DNA of 54,476 nt from Paludisphaera rhizosphaerae (GTDB lineage Bacteria > Planctomycetota > Planctomycetia > Isosphaerales > Isosphaeraceae): NCBI RefSeq assembly GCF_011065895.1, contig NZ_JAALCR010000036.1, positions 1 to 54,476 on the forward strand. Direction: 5' to 3'. Below, piece by piece: positions 28,026 through 36,115 of the stretch (the first letter of the stretch is position 1; every line of letters begins with the position of its first letter). The position numbers were made by a program, and so were the translations under genes. A model generated the notes under the pieces. That model was not told the origin of the DNA. It did not search any database and saw only the letters and a program-made list of their open reading frames with translations.

Positions 28026-30212
28026 ATGGAACGACGCTTCTCGCCACCGTCGTCCGACGAGCATCCGGTCGCCGACGTGTCGGACTACGGCCTTGCGCCG
28101 AGGAACGTCGACGACCACTCGACGGCGACGGACGGCCAGCTGACCCTGGTGGTCGACGATCCTTTGCTGGCGCCCCAGCCCCGTCCCCCAGTGGAAGGGG
28201 CGGAGGCGGCTCCTCGCGCGGCCGGATCCCCGGCGGCCTCGGAGGCGGCCGGTTCGCCGGCCCCCGCCGAGGGGGGCGCGGCGGAGCCTCGGGTGCGGAA
28301 GCTCCAGCCGAAGCGCAAGCGGCGGGTTCGGCTCAAGCACATCCTGCCGGCGTGGAGCGTCTCGCTCTTCGTCCACATGGCGATGTTCGCCTTCCTGGGG
28401 CTGGCCACGGTCACCAGCGTCTCGCACGAGGCCAAGCCGATCGACTTCGACTCGGCGCTCGGGGGAGCCGACCGGGCGATCGAGGAAGCGCCGATCATGG
28501 ACGACCCGGTCGACGAGCGGCCCGACCGGCTGGAGGACCGCTTCGAAATGGCCTCCGCGCCGACGACCGAGACGATGTCGGCCGACGAGCGCCCGGACAT
28601 CGGCAGCGTGGTGGCCACCGGCGCGCTGAAGCCCTCGGCCACGCCGTCCGTCCGCGGTCCGGCCCCCCGAGGGGGCGCCGAGGCCCGGTTCGCCTCCATC
28701 GAGGGGCTGAAGGGGAAGAACATCTCGGCGCTGACCACCATCCCGAGCGCCCTGGGGCTGGACGTTTCGGTCAACGGCCACGTCGGCGGCGACCCCACCT
28801 TCGGCGTCTCCGAGATCGGCGACGCTCTGAACCAACTCACCCGTGAGATCCTCCGCCACCTGGAAAACCACAAGGTGACGGTCGTCTGGCTGTTCGACGA
28901 GTCGGCCAGCATGCGGGACGACCAGAAGGCGATCGCCGCCAAGTTCGACCGCGTCTCCTCCGAGCTGGGCAAGTACGTCGGCTCCGACAAGAAGGCGGCC
29001 GGCGCGCTCAACCACGCGATCGTCGGCTTCGGCAAGGAGATGGATTTCGTCCTGGACAAGCCCACGTTCGACATCGACGTGATCCGTCGGGCGATCGGCG
29101 ACCTTCGGATCGACTCCACGGGCGAAGAGAACACGATGCAGGCGATCCGCGAGACCGTCGGCCGTTACTCGGGCCTGGTCTCCAAGGATCGCAAACTGCT
29201 TCTGGTGCTGGTCACCGACGAGTCCGGCGACGACGGCAAGTTCGTCGAGGAGGCGATCGAGTCCCTCAAGAAGACCAAGACGGCCCTGTACGTCATCGGT
29301 CGCCAGGCGGCCTTCGGCTACCCCTTCGTCCGCCACAAGTACGTCGACCAGATCACCAAGGACGTTTACTTCCCAACCATCCGCCGCGGCCCCGAGTCGG
29401 CCGACGTCGAATGCTATCAGTGGGACGGCCTCTACACCCGATGGGACGAGCAGCCCTCCGGCTTCGCCCCCTGGGAACTCGCCCGGCTGACGAAGGACTC
29501 CGGCGGCATCTACTTCCTCCTCCCCAGCGAGGAGAGCATGCGGATCCGCCAGCGTGATCGGACCTACTCGATCGAGGTCCTCAAGGAGTACATGCCCGAG
29601 TACGTCTCTCGCGCCGCGTACTCCCTGCGGCGCGACGATTCGGAGCTGCGCCGCAGCCTGTACGCCCTGGTGGTGGAAACCCGCGACTTCTCGTTCCGTC
29701 GCGAGTTCCCGATCGAGCCCGACGCACTCCGTCAGACCGCCGCCGAGCAGATCGAAGGGGCCACCGTCCGGCTGAACATCCTGGAGGATTATCGCCGGCG
29801 GCTCGCCAAGATGAAGAAGTTCCGCGACCGCGAGCCCGAGCGCCGCTGGCGCGCCCACTACGACCTGATGCTCGCCCAGACCGTCGCCTATCAGGTCAAG
29901 ACGTATGAATATCGGGCCTTGATGGAGAAGCTGGTCAACGCCCCCCAGAAGCCCAAGAAGCAGTCGACCCCGGACGTGACGAACACCTTCGTCGTCGACC
30001 ACGCCGTCAATCCGGTGGCCGACCCCAAGATCACCGCCGAGAAGATCGCCGAGGCCAAGAAGCTGCTCAACGACGTGATCGCCGAATATCCCAACACCCC
30101 CTGGTCCGACCTCGCCGCCGACGTCCTCGCCCGAGGCTTCAGCGTCGTCCTCAACGAATGGTCGCACAGCCCCAAGTACCAGGACCGCAGCCAGTTCGTC
30201 CCGAAGTTCTGA
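28026..30212 (+). CDS. Single-pass membrane protein with von Willebrand A domain
   Basis: This 728-aa protein has a Pro/Ala-rich cytoplasmic N-terminus and a basic stretch (KRKRRVRLKH). One membrane helix follows at about residues 110-130, then a linker and a VWA domain. The domain starts VVWLFDESASM, giving a MIDAS motif D291-x-S293-x-S295, and continues with LLLVLVTDESGDD. A long helical C-terminal region follows (ILEDYRRRLAKMKKFRDREPERRWRAHYDLM), ending with a TPR-like segment. The N-in/C-out topology would place the metal-dependent adhesion domain in the periplasm. A paralogue with the same layout is encoded at 48.6-50.5 kb. The ligand and process are unknown. Confidence 0.85.
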   Translation: MERRFSPPSSDEHPVADVSDYGLAPRNVDDHSTATDGQLTLVVDDPLLAPQPRPPVEGAEAAPRAAGSPAASEAAGSPAPAEGGAAEPRVRKLQPKRKRRVRLKHILPAWSVSLFVHMAMFAFLGLATVTSVSHEAKPIDFDSALGGADRAIEEAPIMDDPVDERPDRLEDRFEMASAPTTETMSADERPDIGSVVATGALKPSATPSVRGPAPRGGAEARFASIEGLKGKNISALTTIPSALGLDVSVNGHVGGDPTFGVSEIGDALNQLTREILRHLENHKVTVVWLFDESASMRDDQKAIAAKFDRVSSELGKYVGSDKKAAGALNHAIVGFGKEMDFVLDKPTFDIDVIRRAIGDLRIDSTGEENTMQAIRETVGRYSGLVSKDRKLLLVLVTDESGDDGKFVEEAIESLKKTKTALYVIGRQAAFGYPFVRHKYVDQITKDVYFPTIRRGPESADVECYQWDGLYTRWDEQPSGFAPWELARLTKDSGGIYFLLPSEESMRIRQRDRTYSIEVLKEYMPEYVSRAAYSLRRDDSELRRSLYALVVETRDFSFRREFPIEPDALRQTAAEQIEGATVRLNILEDYRRRLAKMKKFRDREPERRWRAHYDLMLAQTVAYQVKTYEYRALMEKLVNAPQKPKKQSTPDVTNTFVVDHAVNPVADPKITAEKIAEAKKLLNDVIAEYPNTPWSDLAADVLARGFSVVLNEWSHSPKYQDRSQFVPKF

Positions 30213-30378
30213 CCTGAGCGGCCGGCGCGTTCGACGCAAAATGATGAAGATCGTCCAATAATCCTCCTCCCCTCGCGAAGAAGGAGCATGCCCCTCGATC
30301 GGACCTCGACGTCGAAGGCCCGCGACGGGGCGGGGAGGCCGTCCCTGTTCTGGGACGCGTGCGAAAGGACGAGTCGCG

Positions 30379-30966
30379 ATGAAGAACGTGGCTGCGACGA
30401 CGATCGCCCTGGCGGGGCTGGCCTGGGCCGGCCTCTCATCGGCTTCAGCCGACGAGCCGAAGAAGCCGGAACGAGTGCCCGTGACGTTCTCGGGTGGATA
30501 TGAGACTGAGCCAGAAGATCGCGGCCGGCCCGTCGTGCTGGTGGCGGCCGGGATGGGGGTCAAGCCCGAGGTCTTCCGCGAGGCCTTCAAGGGCGTTCGC
30601 CCCGCGCCGGCGGGGACGCAGCCGACCGAGGAGCAGAAGCGTCAGAACAAGCAGGTCCTGGAGAAGGCCCTGGGCAAGTACGGCGTCGACCGCGACCGGA
30701 TCGACGAGGTCTCCAACTACTACCGCTACAACCGCGGCAAGGGCGAGATGTGGCGCAACAAGCCGGCCGTCGCCTTCGCCCTGGTCCAGGACGGCAAGGT
30801 CGTCGGCTACGAGGTCGCCGATGCGGGCTCCGGCTACAGCTCCACGCCCACCATCACCGTCCCCGGCGTGAAGGACGCTCCCGCCAAGGTCGAACTCTCG
30901 TTCGGCAAGGACCTCGCGAAGAACGGCTCGATCGCCTCCATCACCGTCCCCAAGGCCAAAAATTGA
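30379..30966 (+). CDS. Secreted small protein of unknown function
   Basis: This 195-aa protein has a signal peptide (MKNVAATTIALAGLAWAGLS, cleavage near SASA-D). The mature part has a helical stretch (PTEEQKRQNKQVLEKALGKYGVDRDRIDEVSNYYRYN) and a C-terminal β-segment with GSGYSSTPTITVPG, a short motif seen in many exported planctomycete and other bacterial proteins. No enzymatic residues are evident. It follows the VWA gene by 166 bp on the same strand and may be co-expressed with it. A periplasmic or surface location is inferred. Confidence 0.75.
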   Translation: MKNVAATTIALAGLAWAGLSSASADEPKKPERVPVTFSGGYETEPEDRGRPVVLVAAGMGVKPEVFREAFKGVRPAPAGTQPTEEQKRQNKQVLEKALGKYGVDRDRIDEVSNYYRYNRGKGEMWRNKPAVAFALVQDGKVVGYEVADAGSGYSSTPTITVPGVKDAPAKVELSFGKDLAKNGSIASITVPKAKN

Positions 30967-31099
30967 CGGCTCCGGCCGACGGCTCGCGTCTCCTCCTCGG
31001 CATCGCATGTGCAATACTCTCTCACCGACGCCCGCACGAGGTTCTCGGCCGTCGCGGTCGACGGCGGGCGAATGCGACGCATGAGGAGGAGACACTCCA

Positions 31100-31621
31100 A
31101 TGACCATCCACCACGCCACGATCCTGGGGACCAGGGCCGCCGTGTTGCTCTCTTTGGCGCTCGGCGCGGCTTCGACGGCCTCCGCCCAGTACGCCCCGGC
31201 GCCCGTCGCCCCGAACAGCACCGCAAACACCGTGAACGCCGTCACCAGCCTGGTCACGGGCCAACCCGCGCCGACGACCGGCTACTACTATCCCAACACC
31301 GCTTACCCCGCCGGTACGACCTACCCGGGTTACGCACCAGCGACGACGACGCCCTACGCCACGGCCCCAGGCTACGCCCCCAGGTATCCTGCGGGGACGT
31401 ATTATCAATCGGGCTATTCTGGATACGTCCAGCCCCAGGCGACTTACCCCGGCCAGCAGCAGTCCATGTATCAGCAGCAGACGTACCCGTACTCGCAGCC
31501 GATGACCGGCAACCGCTACGTGGACGCCGCCCGGACGCTCATCCAGCCCCAGTATCAGACCGCTCCCACCGGCTACTACTACCAGCAGCCGGGGATCCAG
31601 AACGTCATCCCCCGGCGCTAA
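31100..31621 (+). CDS. Secreted Tyr/Pro/Gln-rich protein
   Basis: This 173-aa protein has a signal peptide ending TASA-Q near residue 29. The mature chain is low-complexity and rich in Tyr, Pro, Gln, Thr and Ala (repeated GYYYP, YPGY, GYAP, QQQ units) and has no cysteine. Such composition suggests a disordered or aggregating surface protein. A ribosome-binding site (GAGGAG) lies 12-15 bases before the ATG. It follows the preceding secreted-protein gene on the same strand by 133 bp. The function is unknown. Confidence 0.7.
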   Translation: MTIHHATILGTRAAVLLSLALGAASTASAQYAPAPVAPNSTANTVNAVTSLVTGQPAPTTGYYYPNTAYPAGTTYPGYAPATTTPYATAPGYAPRYPAGTYYQSGYSGYVQPQATYPGQQQSMYQQQTYPYSQPMTGNRYVDAARTLIQPQYQTAPTGYYYQQPGIQNVIPRR

Positions 31622-31628
31622 AAGCGGC

Positions 31629-32087
31629 TCACTGAAGACGGTCGATAACCACGGGCTCCCCGGAATCTTCTGGTTTCGGGGAGGCCGCTCCGCGCGCGGG
31701 CGTCGTCTCGCTCATGGGGTTGCATGCGAATGCGTGGCTCTGAACGACCCTCCCGCCGACGAGGTGTTCCTCGACGATCCTGTCGACGACGTCCGCCGTG
31801 ACCGAGTGATACCAAACGCCGTCCGGATAGACGACCATCAGCGGCCCGCCCCGGCAGAGCCGCAGGCACTTGACGAACGAGCAATAGACGTCGCGGCCGC
31901 TCTTCCGGAGCTTCGCCAACTGCTTGTTCAGCCGCTTGCCGGCCTCGCGGCAATCCTCGCCCTCGCAACAGCTCTTGCCCAGGCACATCAACACGTGCCG
32001 CTCATACCCGCCCTTGCCGGTCGTCGAGATCCCCCGAGCGACGGCCTTCTTCGCGACCTTTCTGCGAAGCTCGTCGTGCTTCCCCAT
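31629..32087 (-). CDS. Thioredoxin-like [2Fe-2S] ferredoxin
   Basis: This 152-aa protein has a basic N-terminus. Its core HVLMCLGKSCCEGEDC...VYCSFVKCLRLCRGGPLMVVYPDGVWY matches the thioredoxin-fold [2Fe-2S] ferredoxin family, with cysteines at the first loop and in the C..C pair after the second strand to bind the cluster. It probably carries electrons in the cytosol, but no partner gene is adjacent. Proteins of this family are often found near cobalamin genes; here cobQ is about 10 kb away, so a link is weak. I start at MGKHDEL, which has AAGGAG 8 bases upstream. The longer upstream frame runs through a dispersed repeat. Confidence 0.88.
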   Translation of the reverse strand: MGKHDELRRKVAKKAVARGISTTGKGGYERHVLMCLGKSCCEGEDCREAGKRLNKQLAKLRKSGRDVYCSFVKCLRLCRGGPLMVVYPDGVWYHSVTADVVDRIVEEHLVGGRVVQSHAFACNPMSETTPARGAASPKPEDSGEPVVIDRLQ

Positions 32088-32116
32088 GCGCACGCTCCTT
32101 CCTGCTCTGCGATCGC

Positions 32117-32170
32117 AACGGCCTTCCCCCCTCGCGGGGGAAGGTGGCCCGAAGGGCCGGATGAGGGGGG
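32117..32170. repeat. Dispersed palindromic repeat, GGCCCGAAGGGCC type
   Basis: Two hairpins stand in a row: CCTTCCCCC/GGGGGAAGG and GGCCC-GAA-GGGCC, followed by GGATGAGGGG. Copies recur at 33354, 45276, 52489 and, in part, 54350 and 54433. All lie outside genes, like REP-type elements. Confidence 0.85.
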
Positions 32171-32241
32171 CGAGACCGAAGGCCGTCGGATCGTTCAGGG
32201 AGTCGGAATCAACGGATGGAGATTTCAAAAAACTTGATTGA

Positions 32242-33165
32242 TCAACCCTCGCCCTCGTCGAAGAAGTCGTTCGAGACCTCCTTGAGAGCGTACGTCTTGG
32301 TTGTCGTGACGCCCAGGTCGTGCTCGATCATCAGGGCCGCGAGTCGATCGCCGTCGACGAGGACGACGGTTTTGCCCTCGATCCGCTGTAGGAATTCCAG
32401 GCCGTCCTTGGTGAATGTGGAGGTCGTCAGGATGACGCCCTTCTTGGCCCGATAGTAGTCCATGCTGCCGACGAACTGCTGGACGATCGGTCGACCGACC
32501 GGGCCCTCCCACCGCTTGGCCTGGATACAGACCACGTCGAGTCCGAGCTTGTCCTGTCGAATTACCCCGTCGATGCCCCCGTCGCCCGACTTCCCGGTGA
32601 CGCTCCCATGCCCCGCGACCCCCCCGTAACCCATCGCCATCAACAACCTCACGACAACGCTCTCGAAGAACGCCGGCGAGCACGATTTCAGGCGGGCCAG
32701 AACCTCTTCGGCCGTGGCCTGGAGGAGAGATTGGTAGGCGGATTCGATGAGTTCGTGCGGTGTTTGCTCCTCTTCGAGAATCGGTGCTGGCTTGGTGGTC
32801 TTGTCCTCGGTTTCCGGTTCGCTCTTCTCTTTGAACTCGCGATATGACGGAAATCGCTTCAGAAACCTAACGTCGATCTTGGAAGGGCTCTCCGCCAGAA
32901 TGCTGCGGCCGAGATTCGTGATTCGTACCCGACCGCGCGTCGGGTACTCGAAGAGGCCAGCGAATTTCATATAGGTTCGAGCCCAACTCACGCGATTCGC
33001 AATCGTCGTCTGCTGGCCGCTAGGGACGAGATGTTCGCGCTCCTCCTGCGTGAGTCCGAACTGATCGGCGATCGCTGTCGTCAGGTCGCGGACGCTCCAA
33101 TCTTGGCCGTCAGATAACAGCTTGAGCATGGGGAGCATGATCGTTTGGAAATCGGGGATCGCCAC
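32242..33165 (-). CDS. mrr: Mrr-type restriction endonuclease
   Basis: This 307-aa protein has the two Mrr parts. Residues 1-100 form the winged-helix N-terminal domain (DFQTIMLPMLKLLSDG, LVPSGQQTTIANRVSWARTYM). A charged linker follows. Residues about 160-290 form the PD-(D/E)XK catalytic domain with FFESVVVRLLMAMGYGG, GDGGIDG (Asp199) and a QAK motif (Gln215-Lys217). It should cut foreign DNA with modified bases as a type IV enzyme, although some Mrr homologues have other specificities. No methyltransferase is adjacent, which fits type IV. The gene is bordered on both sides by the same dispersed palindromic repeat. Confidence 0.95.
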   Translation of the reverse strand: MAIPDFQTIMLPMLKLLSDGQDWSVRDLTTAIADQFGLTQEEREHLVPSGQQTTIANRVSWARTYMKFAGLFEYPTRGRVRITNLGRSILAESPSKIDVRFLKRFPSYREFKEKSEPETEDKTTKPAPILEEEQTPHELIESAYQSLLQATAEEVLARLKSCSPAFFESVVVRLLMAMGYGGVAGHGSVTGKSGDGGIDGVIRQDKLGLDVVCIQAKRWEGPVGRPIVQQFVGSMDYYRAKKGVILTTSTFTKDGLEFLQRIEGKTVVLVDGDRLAALMIEHDLGVTTTKTYALKEVSNDFFDEGEG

Positions 33166-33353
33166 GGAATCGCCTCGTTTCGGATGCCGACGTTCCTTCT
33201 CCCGCGAGACTGCAAATGGACGGCGTCGGCTCCTTGGTTATACATCCATTTCGGGTCGCCTGCAGCCCGGGCTCGCCCTGCCCAGGCCAAGCGTGTTGGG
33301 CGTTTGTCAGAGTTCGAATGGAATCCAGCAGATCGTTCTGAACGCGACGCCGA

Positions 33354-33409
33354 TCCCCCCTCATCCGGCCCTTCGGGCCACCTTCCCCCGCGAGGGGGGA
33401 AGGCCGTTA
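33354..33409. repeat. Dispersed palindromic repeat, inverted copy
   Basis: This is the GGCCCGAAGGGCC-type repeat in the opposite orientation (CCCCTCATCC, GGCCCTTCGGGCC, then CCTTCCCCC...GGGGGGAAGG). It occupies the 377-bp gene-free stretch between mrr and the DUF3224 gene, in which nothing else is recognisable. Confidence 0.85.
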
Positions 33410-33542
33410 TGGTTCGGATGAACGGTCCGCTCGGTGGATGCCCAGGCGGCTTCATGAAAGAAATCGAATCGATCGCCCTTGCGGCCTTGCGAGTTCCGGG
33501 CTACTTTCACTTCGGTAGTCAAACGAACAGGAGGCGGCGGCG

Positions 33543-33947
33543 ATGGCGATGCAGGTCCGCGGCGAGTTCGAGGTGACGATGACGCCCCAGGAGCCGAGTC
33601 CGCTGGCGGGGGAGGCGGGGGTGCATCGGATGGCGCTGGACAAGCGGTATCACGGGGAACTGGACGCGGTGGGGAAGGGGGAGATGCTGGCGGCGCACGG
33701 CGGGGTGAAGGGCTCGGCCGGCTATGTGGCGATGGAGCGGATCACGGGGACGTTGCAGGGGCGGGCCGGGAGCTTCGTGGTTCAGCATCACGGGATCATG
33801 GACCGCGGCGAGCCCAGCCTGTCGATCACGGTCGTCCCCGACTCGGGGACCGAGGGGCTGGTTGGGATCTCGGGGAAGATGGGGATCACCATCACGGAGG
33901 GGAAGCATTTCTACGATTTCTCATACGACCTGTCCGACGCCCCCTGA
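33543..33947 (+). CDS. DUF3224 family protein
   Basis: This 134-aa protein starts MAMQVRGEFEVTMTPQ and contains the family hallmarks KRYHGELDAVGKGEMLAAHGGVKGSAGYVAMERITGTLQGRAGSFVVQH and LSITVVPDSGTEGL, ending in KHFYDFSYDL. The family folds as a small β-barrel and is of full length here. It has no signal peptide. Its biochemical role is not established. An AGGAGG ribosome-binding site lies upstream. The next gene begins at or inside its end and may be translationally coupled to it. Confidence 0.95.
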   Translation: MAMQVRGEFEVTMTPQEPSPLAGEAGVHRMALDKRYHGELDAVGKGEMLAAHGGVKGSAGYVAMERITGTLQGRAGSFVVQHHGIMDRGEPSLSITVVPDSGTEGLVGISGKMGITITEGKHFYDFSYDLSDAP

Positions 33948-34506
33948 GCCGAACGACTCGGCCCAGTCGCTCGATGAGCTGACCAGTCGGAACATCGCGG
34001 TCGTGGCGCGGATGGAAGAGGACTCGCGGAACATCCGCACGCGCGGCGAACGCCTGGCCGACTCCTTCGCGTCGGTCGTCGGGAGCTGGACCTTCATCCT
34101 GGTGCAGACCGGCTTGCTCACGGCCTGGATGATCCTCAACCTGGTCGCCTGGGTCCGGCACTGGGATCCGTACCCGTTCATCCTGCTGAATCTGGCCCTG
34201 TCGTTCCAGTCGGCCTACGCTGCGCCCATCCTGATGATGAGCCAGAATCGCCAGGCCCGGCTCAGCGAACGTCGGCACAACCTGGACCTGCAGGTCAACA
34301 TGCTGGCCGAGCAGGAGACCACGGAGATCCTCCGCCTGCTGCGACAGCTCTGCGCGAAGAACGGCGTCGAACCCCATGACGCCTCCGAATCGGCCCTTGA
34401 GGAAGAGACCCGTCACGAGGACATCATCCGCCGGATCGAGACCGAGCTGGAGGCCCGCGTCGACCCCGACAGCAACCCCGCGGGGCCGGGGCCTCGGTCG
34501 TCCTGA
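33916..34506 (+). CDS. DUF1003 family membrane protein
   Basis: The conserved part runs from SRNIAVVARMEEDSRNI through two membrane helices (SWTFILVQTGLLTAWMILNL and YPFILLNLALSFQSAYAAPIL) to SQNRQARLSERRHNLDLQVNMLAEQETTEILRLL, a clear DUF1003 protein. An acidic helical tail follows. The start is uncertain. No ATG, GTG or TTG precedes the conserved N-terminus after the neighbouring stop; GTG at 34003 or ATG at 34012 would truncate it. The coordinate given uses an ATT at 33916; CTG at 33979 is another option. The frame also continues upstream inside DUF3224 in another register. Confidence 0.75.
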   Translation: MSHTTCPTPPEPNDSAQSLDELTSRNIAVVARMEEDSRNIRTRGERLADSFASVVGSWTFILVQTGLLTAWMILNLVAWVRHWDPYPFILLNLALSFQSAYAAPILMMSQNRQARLSERRHNLDLQVNMLAEQETTEILRLLRQLCAKNGVEPHDASESALEEETRHEDIIRRIETELEARVDPDSNPAGPGPRSS

Positions 34507-34532
34507 GAAATCCGCGAACCGTCGAATCTGCC

Positions 34533-34549
34533 GGGTGCCATGCTACGCC
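34533..34549 (+). repeat. Left terminal inverted repeat of the IS4-like element
   Basis: The 17-bp sequence GGGTGCCATGCTACGCC has its exact reverse complement at 35931-35947. The first ten bases are also the outer end of the REPIN-like arms at 37575. Confidence 0.85.
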
Positions 34550-34662
34550 GTCCACTGATGCGAGGGTTGGGCGGCTGGAAGATGGTCCTGGACAAGGCCT
34601 TGGGGCCTCCGGTATGGCTTCGTTCTTACCACGGAATCAAGTCACGACGCGGGGGCCCGAAG

Positions 34663-35937
34663 GTGACGTCATCTTACGGTCAGCAGCTCGCCGAGGCGAT
34701 CCGCGAAGTCCTGCCGCCTCACCTCTTCACTCGGCTCCCGGTGGGTCGCGTCGAGATCTGGCGGCCCCAGCGGTTGGTCTGGCTGGGGTTGTTGTCGTCC
34801 TGGGGGCCGGCTCGACGTTGACGGCTCGCTGGAGGGCGGCCGTCGAGGTCGCCCGGGCGGTCCATCTCCACTGGACGTTCGGCTCCTCGTATTCGGGGTT
34901 CACCGCGGCATTGAGTTGTCGCGGCCTTGATCTGGTCGGGGTCGTCGCGGCTCGCCTCCGGTCGGCCGGCGAGGCCGCCGGGCTCCTCGGCGGGGGGCGT
35001 CGCGTCTTCGCCGTCGACGGCACCCGGATCGAGGCCCCGCGCACCCTCGCCAACGAACGCGGCCTGGGTCGAGCCGGCCGCGAGAAGACTGGCCCCCAGG
35101 TCTTCCTGACGGTCCTCTGGCCCCTGGGCTCCGGCGCCGACTCCAAGCGTCGCCACATGGCCGACATGATCGCCGGCCTGCTGTCGGGCTCGATGGTCGT
35201 CGCCGACGCCGGATTCGCCGGCTACCCGCTGTGCCGCCGGCTGCTGCGGGCCGGCCACTCGTTCCTGATCCGCGTCGGCGGCAACATCACGCTGCTGGAA
35301 GGCCTGGGCTGGTGCGTCGACGACCACGGCGACTCTGAGCAAGGGCGGCCGCCGATGGTCCTGCGACGGATCACCCTGAAGGCCACGTCCGGCGACCGCG
35401 ACGGCGACGCCGAGGAGGTCCACCTGCTGACCGACGTCCTGGACCCGTCGCGGCTCGACGACGCCGAAGCGAAGCGGCGCTACCGGGCCCGCTGGGGCGA
35501 AGAGGTCTTCTTCCGAACATACAAGCAGACGATGCAGCGACGCCGGCTCCTGAGCCGGACCCCGACGACCTGCCTTCTGGAAGCGGCGTGGATCCTGATC
35601 GGCCTGTGGCTGCTGGCCCTGACCGCCTCGCGACGGATCGCCGAGGCCGGCGGCGACCCGAACCGGCTGTCGCCGGCGCGAGCCCGCGACGTGGTCCGCC
35701 GAGCGATGCGCGACGGCCGCCCCCCTCGAGGCCGCCGCCGACCGTCGCTGCCCCGCGAGCAGGCGGAGTGCCACAAGGACGACTACACGCGACGAAACCC
35801 CAAGGCGGCCCGGAACTACCCGCGAAGGAACAGGAAAAGGCCCGAAGCCCCCCAAGACCCGCACAGCCACCGCGGCCGAAATCCAATCGACAGCCCACTT
35901 TCCGCCGCGGCCGATTACATGTCAGAGGATGGCGTAG
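34663..35937 (+). pseudogene. IS4-family transposase with two frame changes
   Basis: The N-terminal frame (from a GTG, SSYGQQLAEAIREVLPPHLFTRL) runs to a GGGGG run at 34802-34806, where the frame must slip by -1 to continue as GSTLTARWRAAVEVARAVHLHWTFGSSYSGF. The catalytic frame includes VFAVDGTRIEAPRT, VVADAGFAGYPLCRRLL and RYRARWGEEVFFRTYKQTMQR, which match DDE-type IS4 signatures. Near 35831 the frame returns to the first register to give PKPPKTRTATAAEIQ and ends at a TAG inside the right terminal repeat. A single chain needs both shifts. They are compensating, so this is either a decayed gene or sequencing error at homopolymers. Confidence 0.75.
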
Positions 35938-35947
35938 CATGGCACCC
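35931..35947 (-). repeat. Right terminal inverted repeat of the IS4-like element
   Basis: This is the exact reverse complement of 34533-34549. The stop codon of the transposase lies within it. Confidence 0.85.
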
Positions 35948-36115
35948 AAATCAGTCCTTCTATGGTGGTGTTGAGCGAGGAGTGTCGAAAAATCCGAGAT
36001 CCGAGGGGCGGCCGCCGGGGGATCGTCGCTGATTCCAGGACAACCAAAAGCCCGAGGGAATTCGCTCCCGGCAGGCGAAGCCGCCTCGCGAGACGGATTT
36101 CTCCACCTATTCAGG

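Larger units (their letters stand above)
34533..35947 (+). mobile_element. IS4-like insertion sequence, 1415 bp
   Basis: A DDE transposase reading frame is enclosed by a perfect 17-bp terminal inverted repeat (outer ends GGGTGCCATG) that extends imperfectly about 11 bases further inward (TCCACTGA against TCCTCTGA). Length and gene content fit the IS4 group. No target duplication is visible at the edges. The transposase frame is broken, so the copy is probably not active by itself. Confidence 0.75.

Noticed and set aside
27510..30590. Long minus-strand open frame (1026 codons) opposite the VWA gene
   Set aside because: It is a mirror of a high-GC gene with a clear VWA domain on the plus strand; the product is Val/Gly/Leu-rich with no family resemblance.
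35588..35974. 128-codon frame inside the IS4-like element
   Set aside because: Arg/Pro-rich alternative frame of the transposase C-terminal region, not a separate gene.
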